A stretch of DNA of 64,000 nucleotides. Origin: Nocardia pneumoniae NBRC 100136. GTDB lineage: Bacteria; Actinomycetota; Actinomycetes; Mycobacteriales; Mycobacteriaceae. Both the position numbers and the translations under genes were made by a program. The notes beneath the pieces were generated by a model. It ran no database searches. It saw only the letters and a list, made by a program, of their open reading frames with translations, and was not told the DNA's origin. This document shows positions 40,004 to 48,406 of this stretch, piece after piece (the first letter of the stretch is position 1; every line of letters starts with the position of its first letter). The stretch lies in the NCBI RefSeq assembly GCF_000308755.1, contig NZ_BAGF01000020.1, positions 1-64,000 of the forward strand, given 5' to 3'.

Positions 40004-41608
40004 CTACACGCGGCTGAGCAGCGTCAGGGGGTCCTCCAGCAGGCTGGCGGTGGTGGCGAGGAAGCGGGCGGCCAGTTGTCCGTCGATCATCCGGTGGTCG
40101 AAGCTCACGCCGAGCGTGGTGACCCACCGGACCGCGAGCTCGTCACGGAATACCCACGGCCGCTTGCGGATCGAACCGAGACACAGGATCGCGGCCTCGC
40201 CCGGATTGACCAGCGGTACCCCGGCGTCCACGCCGAAGACCCCGACGTTGGTGATGGTGAAGGTGCCACCACGCAGATCGGCGGGTGTGGCGCCGCCGGA
40301 GCGGGCGGTGTCGACCAGCCAGCCGATCTCGCGGGTGAGATCGCGCAGGCTCAGGGTCTGCGCCTCTTTGATGTTCGGCACGAGCAGGCCGCGGTCGGTG
40401 GCCACCGCGATGCCGAGGTTCACATAGTGTTTGGTGACGATCTCCTGGTTGGCTTCGTCCCAGAAGACGTTCATGCCGGGGAAGTCGGCGAGTGCGGCCA
40501 GTGCCGACTTGGCGACCACCGCCAGCGGCGTCAGCGTCAGGCCCGCAAAGGATTTCGTGCTGCGCAGATGGTCGAGCAGCTCCATCGAGGCGGTGCAGTC
40601 GACGGTGACGAAGGTGCTGGCCTGCGGGATGGTGCGGGCGCTGTTCAGCATCGCCGCGGCGGTGCGTTTGCGGATACCGCTGATCGGGGTGCGAACCTCA
40701 CGTGCTGGCGGTCGAACTACCCCGGCATCGGCGACGGCAGTTGGCGCCACCGCGTGTCCGACCGGACCCGGCTGCGAGACGGGCACCGCGCCGCGCACGT
40801 CGTCTACGGTGACCGCGCCGCCCGGGCCCGACCCCGCGACGAACCACAGATCAATGCCGAGTTCGCGTGCGAGTTTTCGGGCGGCAGGCGTCGCCGCCGG
40901 ACGCGCCGAACCGAGGGCCGAACTCGGTCGCTCGGGCTCGTCGATAGCGGTGTCCGCCCCGGCATTCGTCGTGTCGAGTGCTGAGCCCCGTCGTTCGGTC
41001 ATCTGGTCGGTCGGGCCCAGTTCGGCTGAGGTTTCTGCCGCGACATCGCCTGTGCCGAGTGCCGAGCCGGATCGTTCGGGTTTGTGGACGGTGGTGCCCA
41101 GTTCGGTTGAGGTTTCTGCCGTGACATTGCTTGTGCCGAGTGCTGATCCGGATCGTTCGGATTCCCGGACGGCGGTATCTGCCGCATCGTCCGCCGCGAC
41201 CGGCTGCGGAATTCCTTCCGCCGGTTGCCCTGCGGGCCTACGCCGCCGAGATGTCGCTTCCTCGTCAGGGCCGTAACCCACCAGAACCGAGGAGCGGCCC
41301 GATTCTCGAGCGGTGGTGTCTTCCGGTCCCGTTTTCCGCTCCTGCTCCACGCGAATCAGCGGTGCGCCGACCGCGACCGTGTCGCCCGGTTGCGCCAGTA
41401 ATTCGACCACCCGGCCCGCGAACGGACACGGCAGCGACACCACCGCTTTGGCCGTCTCCACCTCCGCGATGGTCTGGTTCAACTCCACCGTGTCGCCGAC
41501 GTCCACCGCCCAGGACACCAGCTCGGCGTCGGTGAGCCCTTCGCCTAGATCCGGAAGCCGGAACTCCAGCACCGACGCCGGAAGAGGTTGGGGGGCATGG
41601 TTTTCCAC
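40004..41608 (-). CDS. bkdC: Branched-chain keto-acid dehydrogenase E2 (dihydrolipoyl acyltransferase)
   Basis: A 534-residue E2 subunit. One lipoyl domain is at 13-88 with lipoyl Lys54 (EVETAKAVV). A long linker at 92-235 contains 27-residue tandem repeats. The E3-binding domain lies at about 235-275 (AATPAARKLARELGIDL), and the catalytic domain from about 300 ends with SFDHRMIDGQLAARF. It transfers the acyl group from E1 to CoA. It is the third gene of bkdA-bkdB-bkdC, with a 30-bp gap to bkdB. Branched-chain specificity is inferred from E1 and from the Lrp regulator beside it. No E3 gene is nearby. Confidence 0.88.
   Translation of the reverse strand: MENHAPQPLPASVLEFRLPDLGEGLTDAELVSWAVDVGDTVELNQTIAEVETAKAVVSLPCPFAGRVVELLAQPGDTVAVGAPLIRVEQERKTGPEDTTARESGRSSVLVGYGPDEEATSRRRRPAGQPAEGIPQPVAADDAADTAVRESERSGSALGTSNVTAETSTELGTTVHKPERSGSALGTGDVAAETSAELGPTDQMTERRGSALDTTNAGADTAIDEPERPSSALGSARPAATPAARKLARELGIDLWFVAGSGPGGAVTVDDVRGAVPVSQPGPVGHAVAPTAVADAGVVRPPAREVRTPISGIRKRTAAAMLNSARTIPQASTFVTVDCTASMELLDHLRSTKSFAGLTLTPLAVVAKSALAALADFPGMNVFWDEANQEIVTKHYVNLGIAVATDRGLLVPNIKEAQTLSLRDLTREIGWLVDTARSGGATPADLRGGTFTITNVGVFGVDAGVPLVNPGEAAILCLGSIRKRPWVFRDELAVRWVTTLGVSFDHRMIDGQLAARFLATTASLLEDPLTLLSRV
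40910..41158 (-). repeat. 81-bp tandem repeats in the bkdC linker
   Basis: Two near-identical units at 41078-41158 and 40997-41077 encode 27-residue repeats of the form ERSGSALGT-x2-V-x-AETS-x-ELG. Degenerate third and fourth copies reach to about 40910. The DNA is about 85-90% alike between the first two units, so the duplication is recent. Confidence 0.85.
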
Positions 41609-41637
41609 GTGGCACCTCTCACTACGGCGAACCCGCG

Positions 41638-42621
41638 TCAGGCGGCGAGGGAGCGGTCGACCGCGTCGAGAATGCGGTCGGGGTCGGGCAGGTGGTGCTT
41701 CTCGAGCTTAGCCGGGGGATAGGGGATGTCGAATCCGCCGACCCGCAGAACCGGTGATTCGAGGTGGTAGAAGCAGCGCTCGGTGATCCGCGCGGCGATC
41801 TCCGCACCGAGCCCGGCGAATACCGGCGCCTCGTGCGTCACGACCAGGCGCCCGGTCTTCGCGACCGACTCCTCGATCGTGTCGAAGTCGATCGGCGAGA
41901 GACTGCGCAGGTCGATCACCTCGAGCGAGAGGCCCTCCGCCGCGGCGATCTTCGCGGCCGACAGCGCGGTCGCGACGGTGCCGCCGTACGCGACGACGGT
42001 CGCGTCCGTGCCCGTCGTGCACACCCTGGCGCGGTCGAGCGGCAGCCCGCCGTCACGGTCGAGCGCGGCGAAGTCGACATCGGCTTTGTCCCAATACCTG
42101 CGCTTGGGTTCGAAGAAGATCACCGGGTCGTTCAGCGCGATCGCTCGGCGGATCATCGAATACGCGTCCGCCGGGTTGCTCGGTGTCACGACGCGCAAGC
42201 CCGCGGTGTGTGCGAAATAGGCTTCGGGCGACTCGGAGTGGTGCTCGACCGACCCGATGCCGCCGCCGAACGGGATGCGAATGGTGAGCGGCGCGTTGAC
42301 CTTTCCCTGCGTCCGGTAGTTGATCTTCGCCACGTGCGAGACGATCTGGTCGAACGCGGGGTAGACGAAGCCGTCGAACTGGATCTCGCACACCGGCCGG
42401 TAGCCGCGCAGCGCCATCCCGAAAGCCGTTCCGATGATGCCGGATTCGGCCAGTGGCGTATCGATGACGCGATTGTCGCCGAAGTCCTTCTGCAGTGTGT
42501 CGGTCACCCGGAACACCCCGCCGAGACGGCCGATGTCCTCGCCCATCAGCAAGACTTTCGGGTCGTCCTCCAGCGCGCGCCGCAAACCGGTGTTGAGCGC
42601 GGCGGCGAAGGTGGTGATCAT
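41638..42621 (-). CDS. bkdB: Branched-chain keto-acid dehydrogenase E1 beta
   Basis: A 327-residue transketolase-type E1 beta subunit. Signatures are VLLMGEDIGRLGGVFRVT, TPLAESGIIGTAFGMALRG, GGGIGSVEHHSES and DLRSLSPIDFDTI. With E1 alpha it decarboxylates the keto acids of valine, leucine and isoleucine on thiamine diphosphate. The ATG overlaps the bkdA stop codon (ATGA) and has GAGGAGAAGGAG upstream. It sits between bkdA and bkdC. Confidence 0.93.
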   Translation of the reverse strand: MITTFAAALNTGLRRALEDDPKVLLMGEDIGRLGGVFRVTDTLQKDFGDNRVIDTPLAESGIIGTAFGMALRGYRPVCEIQFDGFVYPAFDQIVSHVAKINYRTQGKVNAPLTIRIPFGGGIGSVEHHSESPEAYFAHTAGLRVVTPSNPADAYSMIRRAIALNDPVIFFEPKRRYWDKADVDFAALDRDGGLPLDRARVCTTGTDATVVAYGGTVATALSAAKIAAAEGLSLEVIDLRSLSPIDFDTIEESVAKTGRLVVTHEAPVFAGLGAEIAARITERCFYHLESPVLRVGGFDIPYPPAKLEKHHLPDPDRILDAVDRSLAA

Positions 42622-43730
42622 TGTGTGACTCCTTCTCCTCGTGCGGAGGACAGGCCGGGATCGCCGGTCAGGTACTCCGCGTACGCCCTCCGCTGTTCGG
42701 TGATCAGCGGGTGCGGGGTGGTGTAGACGTGGTCGAACAACTCCATCGGGTCGGGGTCGGGCATGTCGATGGTGGCGCTGCGCACCGCCTGGGCGATCTC
42801 GTCGGAGCGCTCCGCGACGCGCCGGGCGAACGCCTCGTCCCACAGGTCCTCGCGTTCGAGCAGTTTGCGCATCCGGTCGATCGGATCGCGCCGCGCCCAC
42901 TGCTCGGTCTCGGCGGTCGAGCGGTAGCGGGTGGGATCGTCCGCCGTAGTGTGCGGACCCATCCGATAGGTGAGCGCCTCGATGAACGACGGGCCGCAGC
43001 CCGAGCGCGCCCGCGCCACCGCCTGCCTGGTCACGGCGAGCACGGCCAGCACGTCGTTGCCGTCGACCTGCTTGCCCGGCATGCCGTATCCGTACGCGCG
43101 GTGCGCGATCGGGGTGGCGCTCTGCACGCGCACCGGTTCGCTGATCGCCCAGTGATTGTTCTGGCAGAAGAACACCACGGGCGCGCTCCAGCTCGCGGCG
43201 AACCCCAGCGCCTCGGCGATATCGCCCTGACTGCTCGCGCCGTCGCCGAAGTACGCGATGGTGGCGATGTCGGCGCCGTCCAAGTGCGCGGCGAAGGCGT
43301 AGCCCGTGGCGTGCAGGCCCTGGGAGCCGACCACGATGTTCGGGTTGGTCATGTTCACCGCGTGCGGATCCCAGCAGTGGTGGGCGGCGCCGCGCCACAG
43401 CCGGGTGAGGTCGGCGGGCGGCACGCCGCGGCAGTAGGCGACCGCGGTCTCGCGGTAGCCGCAGAACACGTAGTCGTCGGGATGCAGCGCGTGCGCCGAA
43501 CCCACCTGGGCGGCTTCCTGCCCGAGCAGCGGCGCCCACAGTCCGAGCTGACCTTGGCGTTGCAGCGCGGTGGCCTCGGTGTCGATCCTTCGGGTGACGA
43601 CCATGTCCTCGTACAGTTCGCGCAGCTGCTCGGAGCCGATGTCGGCGACCAGCGCGGCATGCTCGGGATCGAGCACACGGCGACCATCCGGCTGTACCAA
43701 TTGGACCGGGTACTCGGACTTGCCCGTCAT
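42618..43730 (-). CDS. bkdA: Branched-chain keto-acid dehydrogenase E1 alpha
   Basis: A 370-residue E1 alpha subunit. The thiamine diphosphate motif runs GDGASSQGDIAE to FFCQNN (162-192). The loop YRMGPHTTADDPTRYRS matches the BCKDH form rather than pyruvate dehydrogenase. It starts the bkdA-bkdB-bkdC operon, divergent from the Lrp-type regulator bkdR with a palindrome between them. Pyruvate as substrate is a less likely alternative. Confidence 0.92.
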   Translation of the reverse strand: MTGKSEYPVQLVQPDGRRVLDPEHAALVADIGSEQLRELYEDMVVTRRIDTEATALQRQGQLGLWAPLLGQEAAQVGSAHALHPDDYVFCGYRETAVAYCRGVPPADLTRLWRGAAHHCWDPHAVNMTNPNIVVGSQGLHATGYAFAAHLDGADIATIAYFGDGASSQGDIAEALGFAASWSAPVVFFCQNNHWAISEPVRVQSATPIAHRAYGYGMPGKQVDGNDVLAVLAVTRQAVARARSGCGPSFIEALTYRMGPHTTADDPTRYRSTAETEQWARRDPIDRMRKLLEREDLWDEAFARRVAERSDEIAQAVRSATIDMPDPDPMELFDHVYTTPHPLITEQRRAYAEYLTGDPGLSSARGEGVTQ

Positions 43731-43819
43731 CGGTGCTCACCCCGTCACGCCACAAGGAATGTGTTCTATCTCACAGCATCCACCAGAATGCGAACTGCGC
43801 AAGTGCTTGACAGGCGAAT

Positions 43820-43842
43820 GGGCAGAATGCTCAATTCTGCCC
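43820..43842. promoter_or_regulatory. Perfect inverted repeat in the bkdA-bkdR intergenic region
   Basis: GGGCAGAAT-N5-ATTCTGCCC has 9-bp perfect arms. It lies between the divergent bkdA and bkdR starts, 27 bases before the bkdR ATG, and next to TTGACA at 43807-43812 and CATACT at 43856-43861. CAGAATGC occurs again upstream as a possible half site. It is a good candidate operator for the Lrp-type BkdR. Confidence 0.7.
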
Positions 43843-43868
43843 CCACGAATGGTGTCATACTGCGTGGT

Positions 43869-44360
43869 ATGACCAGAGAAAACGTCGGCGTGACCCTGGA
43901 CGCCACCGACGCCAGGCTGTTGCTGGAGCTGGTCGCCAATCCCAGGGCGACCGGCGTCGAGCTGGCCGCCCGGCTCGGCCTGTCCCGCAATACCGTGCAG
44001 GCTCGGCTGTCGCGCTGGGAGGCGGGCGGCGTGCTCGGCAGTTTCGAGCGCCGCGTCGAGCCGCGCGCGCTCGGTTATCCGCTCGCGGCGTTCGTCGCGG
44101 TCGTCGTCGATCAGCACCGGCTGGATTCGGTGGTCGACGAACTCGCCGAGGTGCCCGAGGTGACCGAGGTGTGCGGCATGACCGGGCTGACCGACCTCAC
44201 GGTTCGGGTGGTCGCGCAGGACGCCGACGACCTGTACCGGATCGCGGGGCAGATCCTGAAGATTCCCGGCGTCGAGCGGACCAACATGGCGCTGGTGATG
44301 CGCGAGCTGGTCGGCCCGCGGACCGCGCCGCTGTTGGATCGCCTGGCGAATTCGAGCTGA
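43869..44360 (+). CDS. bkdR: Lrp/AsnC-family regulator of the bkd operon
   Basis: A 163-residue Lrp protein: HTH at about 10-56 (ATGVELAARLGLSRNTVQARLSRWE) and a RAM domain ending LVMRELVG. It is divergent from bkdABC, the standard place for BkdR, which activates branched-chain degradation when amino acids are present. CATACT ends seven bases before the ATG (leaderless type). The much longer open frame before it runs antisense to bkdA and is not coding. Confidence 0.9.
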   Translation: MTRENVGVTLDATDARLLLELVANPRATGVELAARLGLSRNTVQARLSRWEAGGVLGSFERRVEPRALGYPLAAFVAVVVDQHRLDSVVDELAEVPEVTEVCGMTGLTDLTVRVVAQDADDLYRIAGQILKIPGVERTNMALVMRELVGPRTAPLLDRLANSS

Positions 44361-44491
44361 GTCCTCTTCGATCCGGACGCGCCGACCTACGCCATCGCAC
44401 ACCCGTGGCGGTACGAGGTGGTCGGGAGCTCTCGGCGAGGGGCGGATGGCTCCGAAGGCGCGGAGGCGAGGCAGCCGCCTAGGGTGAGGGG

Positions 44492-45298
44492 ATGGAGATA
44501 TCGGGCAAGGTTGCGATCGTCACGGGGGCGGGTGCTGGGATCGGGGCAGCGCTGGCGAGCCGACTCGTCGCGGGTGGGGCGCGGGTGGCGCTCGCCGACC
44601 TCGACGAGGCGAGTGCGGCGCGGGTCGCGGAGTCGCTCGGCTCTGCCGCGGTCGCGATCGGTGGCGACGTGGCTGACGAAACGGTGATCCGCGGGCTCAT
44701 CGAGCGCGCCGAGGCCGAATTCGGTCCGGTGGATCTGTATTTCGCGAACGCGGGCATCGGCGGCGGCGCGGGTCTGGACAGCACCGATGAGCAGTGGGCG
44801 GCCGCGCTCGAGGTCAACGTGATGGCCCATGTCCGCGCCGCGCGGCTGCTGGTGCCCGGCTGGCTGGAGCGTGGCGGCGGTTATTTCGTGAGCACGGCGT
44901 CGGCGGCGGGTCTGCTCACCCAGCTCGGTTCGGCGCCTTACGCGGTGTCCAAACACGCGGCCGTCGGTTTCGCCGAGTGGCTGTCGGTCACGTACGGCGA
45001 CAGAGGGGTCAGGGTGAGCTGTGTGTGTCCGATGGGCGTGGACACCCAGCTGCTGCACGGCGGACTCGTCCCACCGGAACACGCCGCCGAAGCCGAGCTC
45101 GCGGTGAAAGCCGTCACCAGCGCGGGCGCGGTGCTGTCCCCGGACGAGGTCGCCGAGATCGTCCTCACCGGCGTCGCGGACGAGCACTTCCTGATCCTTC
45201 CGCATCCGGAGGTGTTGAAGATGTACCGCCACAAGGGCTCGGATTACGACCGCTGGATCGACGGCATGCGCCGTTTCCAGGCCGCTCTCCAGGCGTAG
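44492..45298 (+). CDS. Short-chain dehydrogenase/reductase
   Basis: A 268-residue SDR. The cofactor motif TGAGAGIG is at 11-18, with ADLDE after strand 2 pointing to NAD(H). NAG is at 86-88, and the triad is Ser137, Tyr150, Lys154 (YAVSK). The substrate is unknown. TAGGGT ends six bases before the ATG, and GAGGGG lies between them. It converges with benE. Confidence 0.9.
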   Translation: MEISGKVAIVTGAGAGIGAALASRLVAGGARVALADLDEASAARVAESLGSAAVAIGGDVADETVIRGLIERAEAEFGPVDLYFANAGIGGGAGLDSTDEQWAAALEVNVMAHVRAARLLVPGWLERGGGYFVSTASAAGLLTQLGSAPYAVSKHAAVGFAEWLSVTYGDRGVRVSCVCPMGVDTQLLHGGLVPPEHAAEAELAVKAVTSAGAVLSPDEVAEIVLTGVADEHFLILPHPEVLKMYRHKGSDYDRWIDGMRRFQAALQA

Positions 45299-45315
45299 CG
45301 GCGACCGGCCGGTAT

Positions 45316-46521
45316 CTAGCGGAGCGCTGTGCGCACCAGCAGACCGGCGAGCAAGGCCCAGAAGGCCGCGCCGATTCCGGCGAAGCCGATGCCGGATGCC
45401 GCGATCACGAAGGTGATGACGGCGGCCTCTCGGTGTTCGCTGGCGCTCAGCGCCGCGTTGAGCGCCGTGGCGAGCGTTCCGATCAGGGCCAGACCCGCGA
45501 CGGTTTCCAGCGTGCCCGCCGGAGCGGCCGCGACCAGGGTGACCAGAGCGGCGGAGCCCAGCGCCAGTAGCAAGTAGGCCACGCCCGCGGTGAACGCCGC
45601 GATCCAGCGTCGCTTCGGGTCCGGATGCGCGGCGGGCCCCGCCGAGAGCGCCGCGCTGATCGCGGCGAGGTTGATCGCGTGCCCGCCCGCGAGCGCCCCG
45701 AGGACGGTGCCGAGGCCGGTGACGGTCATCGCCGCGCGCCACGGAACGCGGTAGTCGAACGAGGCCAGCACCGCGGTGCCGGGAATGTTCTGCGACGCCA
45801 TGGTCACGATGTAGAGCGGGATCGCGACGCCGATCAGCGCCTGCCAACTCCAGTGCGGCAGGGTCGGTTCCAGCGACGGAACCATGGCGCCGACGTCGAG
45901 CGGCCTGTGCTGGACCACGATGCTGATCGCGGCCCCGGCCGCCGCGGTGGCGAAGGCCGCGATCACGGCCCAGCGCTTGGCATACCGTTGCAGCACCAGC
46001 CAGACGAGGATCACCGGAACCACCACCGCCGGACTGGTCTGCACCGCCCGCACCGGAGCCAGGCACAGCGGCAGCAGCACTCCGGCCAGCATGGCCTGCG
46101 CGATCTCCACCGGGATCGCGGCGACCAGCGCGCCCAGCCGCTGCCACAGCCCGGTGATCACGATCAGCACCCCGGCCACCACGAAGGCGCCGATCGCCGC
46201 GGGCCACCCGCCCGCCACCGCCCCGGTGCCGGCCAGCAGCGCCGCGCCCGGCGTGGACCAGGCCAGCGTGATCGGCATCCGATACCGGTAACTCAGCAGG
46301 ATCATGCCGATCGCCTGCGTGAGGCACAGCGCGAGCAGACCCGACGCCGCCTGTGCGGCAGTCGCGCCCACCGCGGTCAGCCCGCTCAGCACAACGGCGA
46401 ACGAACTGGTGAACCCCACCAGCGCCGTCACCACGCCCGCGCCGAGCGGCGGGACGAGATCGGCCTTCGATCGTTCGGGTCGGCGCGCGGTGGTGGCCGG
46501 GGCCGTGGAAACGTTCGACAT
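45316..46521 (-). CDS. benE: BenE-family aromatic acid transporter
   Basis: A 401-residue membrane protein with about 12 helices. It matches BenE benzoate/H+ symporters: LTQAIGMILLSYRYRMPITLAWSTPGAALL, ASQNIPGTAVLASF and GGHAINLAAISAAL. Benzoate is the family substrate, but no benzoate-degrading genes are in the window. The GTG at 46545 is an alternative start. It is divergent from a sulfurtransferase gene. Confidence 0.87.
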   Translation of the reverse strand: MSNVSTAPATTARRPERSKADLVPPLGAGVVTALVGFTSSFAVVLSGLTAVGATAAQAASGLLALCLTQAIGMILLSYRYRMPITLAWSTPGAALLAGTGAVAGGWPAAIGAFVVAGVLIVITGLWQRLGALVAAIPVEIAQAMLAGVLLPLCLAPVRAVQTSPAVVVPVILVWLVLQRYAKRWAVIAAFATAAAGAAISIVVQHRPLDVGAMVPSLEPTLPHWSWQALIGVAIPLYIVTMASQNIPGTAVLASFDYRVPWRAAMTVTGLGTVLGALAGGHAINLAAISAALSAGPAAHPDPKRRWIAAFTAGVAYLLLALGSAALVTLVAAAPAGTLETVAGLALIGTLATALNAALSASEHREAAVITFVIAASGIGFAGIGAAFWALLAGLLVRTALR

Positions 46522-46640
46522 TGGCCGGATATTGCCCCTGGTCACCGGGCCGTGTCACCAGCCAGTGCCCGGAAACTGGCCTGACTCGCGCCACCCGGCT
46601 TCGCCGGACGCGCTGCGGTACGCGCGAGTATGGCGACATC

Positions 46641-46654
46641 GGCGCATCCGGATG
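46641..46654. promoter_or_regulatory. Perfect 14-bp palindrome before the sulfurtransferase gene
   Basis: CGCATCCGGATGCG is a perfect palindrome directly followed by TAGGGT (46655-46660), a -10-like box. It lies in the gap shared by benE and the sulfurtransferase gene. It could be a repressor site covering the promoter. Confidence 0.45.
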
Positions 46655-46707
46655 CGTAGGGTGGGGGAGTCGGTGCGCGAGGATGCGATTCGGGACGAGG
46701 AGCTGGG

Positions 46708-47526
46708 TTGAGCGCGGTACTGATCTCACCGGGGGAGCTTCGGGAAGCCTTGGCGGACAAGCGGCTTCGCCTACTGGACGTCAGATGGGCGCTGGGCGAC
46801 CCGGATGGGCCGCAGCACTATCTCGACGGCCACATCCCCGGGGCGGTCTTCGTCGATCTGGAAACCGAACTGGCCGCGCCTCCCTCACCCGCCCGCGGCA
46901 GGCACCCGCTGCCCGACCCCGCGCAACTGGAGAAGTGCGCGCGCAGCTGGGGGCTGTGCGACGGCGATCCGGTGGTGGTCTACGACGCGACCGGCGGCAT
47001 GGCCGCCGCCCGCGCCTGGTGGCTGCTGCGCTGGGCGGGCGTCGCGGACGTGCGCATTCTCGACGGCGGGCTGCCCGCCTGGCGCGGCGCGGGCGGACCG
47101 ATCGCGACCGGCGCCGAAGCGGATCCCGAGCCGGGCGATGTCGAATTGAGCCCCGGTCGGCTGCCCGTGATCGACGCGGACGGCGCGGCACGCTGGCAGG
47201 GCGTGCTGCTGGATGCCCGCGCGGGCGAGCGCTACCGCGGTGAGGTGGAGCCGATCGATCCCCGTGCCGGACACATTCCCGGCGCGGTCAGTGCTCCGAC
47301 CGCCGATAACCTCGACGCCGATGGCCGCTTCCGGACAGCGGACGAACTGCGCGACCGCTTCGCCGGATTCGGCTCCGGGCCGGTCGCGGTGTACTGCGGG
47401 TCCGGCGTGACGGCGGCGCATCAGATCGCCGCGCTCGCGGTCGCTGGTGTCGAGGCGGCGCTGTATCCCGGTTCGTGGTCGCAGTGGTCGAACGATCCGA
47501 AACGGCCGGTGGCGACGGGGAACTGA
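46708..47526 (+). CDS. 3-Mercaptopyruvate/thiosulfate sulfurtransferase (intact)
   Basis: A 272-residue two-domain rhodanese. The active loop CGSGVTA with Cys230 is the form found in mercaptopyruvate sulfurtransferases. It also has GHIPGAVFVDL and GHIPGAVSAPT. The start is TTG 46708, supported by GAGGAG 7 bases upstream. TTG starts are rare in this window. It keeps the cysteine lost in the homologue at 12601, so it may carry the cell's sulfur-transfer activity. Confidence 0.9.
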   Translation: MSAVLISPGELREALADKRLRLLDVRWALGDPDGPQHYLDGHIPGAVFVDLETELAAPPSPARGRHPLPDPAQLEKCARSWGLCDGDPVVVYDATGGMAAARAWWLLRWAGVADVRILDGGLPAWRGAGGPIATGAEADPEPGDVELSPGRLPVIDADGAARWQGVLLDARAGERYRGEVEPIDPRAGHIPGAVSAPTADNLDADGRFRTADELRDRFAGFGSGPVAVYCGSGVTAAHQIAALAVAGVEAALYPGSWSQWSNDPKRPVATGN

Positions 47527-47537
47527 CGGCGGCAGCC

Positions 47538-47900
47538 TTACAGCCAGGCGCGCGCCAGCAGATCGTCGTCGGTGACCTCGCTCACCCGGGGTGGGAATCG
47601 GGTGGCCGCGATGGACTCGATGTGTGTTCCGTCGTGCCCGATCACCCACGAGCCGCCGCGTTCCTCGCACTCGGCGATCTTCGCGAACGTGGTGAGCAGG
47701 AACGTGACCGCTTCACGCGGGTCGCTTGTCCGCGCCAGACGCTGCGATTCCCCAGGTCGCGACAGGTCCAGCCACACGCCGGACTGTCCGTCGCAGCGCA
47801 TGCCGACGATCTTGTCGGCGTGCACGAAGGTGAACTTCCGTCGTTCCCACGCGGTCGTCGGTGTGAAGCTCTGTTCGAGGACCTGGAGCAGAATCGTCAT
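47538..47900 (-). CDS. Hypothetical protein
   Basis: A 120-residue soluble protein of mixed alpha/beta type (LLQVLEQSFTPTTAWERRKFTFVHADKIVGM, VTFLLTTFAKIAECEERGGSWVIGHDG). GGAGGAAG lies five bases before the ATG, a strong ribosome site, so it is probably expressed. No family that I recognise. It converges with the sulfurtransferase gene, 11 bp apart. Confidence 0.7.
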   Translation of the reverse strand: MTILLQVLEQSFTPTTAWERRKFTFVHADKIVGMRCDGQSGVWLDLSRPGESQRLARTSDPREAVTFLLTTFAKIAECEERGGSWVIGHDGTHIESIAATRFPPRVSEVTDDDLLARAWL

Positions 47901-48406
47901 GCTGCTTCCTCCGCTTCCCTTGACACCAAGCTGCGGTTCTTCCGCGATGACCAGCGGATATCCCAGTATGTTCCTTTTCCGGTCCGTTGGGTACTGCCCG
48001 TGCGTTCGGCGGGGGCGGAGTCCTCGCGTCCTCCGGCCCGTGCCGTCCCGCCTGGCTCGTCCCTGCCTTCCCGGTACTGGCCGCACCTTCGAAACTACGC
48101 CTGACCTGCGTTGTTCGCCCGCTGCGGCACGTCGTCGGCGTGTCCGCCGGTCGCAGCCGTTGGGGCTGCGCAATGTGTGTGTCAGGCGTGGCAGGCGCTT
48201 CACCGATCGCGGTCGCCCGCGTATCTCGTTGGACGACAGCAGGTCTGGGCGTCCCGCGCTGAAGCGGCCACCCGGCGGTACCTGGACTCGGCGCTGATCA
48301 GTGTCCATTTGTCGGCGGATATGCCGATCGCAACCCGGTGCGGTCACGACCTGGACGGGTCCCCGGCGGCCGCGACTCTGTCGGACCCGCCTGCTTGGAT
48401 GGGGTG
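47901..48406. other. 506-bp gap without a gene
   Basis: Short frames exist here (for example 47987-48262 on the plus strand) but they have no ribosome sites and a Cys/Arg-rich composition typical of chance frames in GC-rich DNA. TTGACA at 47919-47924 on the plus strand could be a promoter element. I see no RNA gene or strong hairpin. Confidence 0.5.

Noticed and set aside
40910..41158. bkdC linker repeats as a CRISPR-like or mobile repeat
   Set aside because: They stay in frame, have no spacers, and encode the E2 linker.
42621..43868. Long plus-strand frame leading into bkdR
   Set aside because: It runs antisense to bkdA. The Lrp protein begins at ATG 43869 with its own promoter box.
47987..48262. 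91-codon plus-strand frame in the gap before the helicase
   Set aside because: No ribosome site and a composition typical of chance frames.
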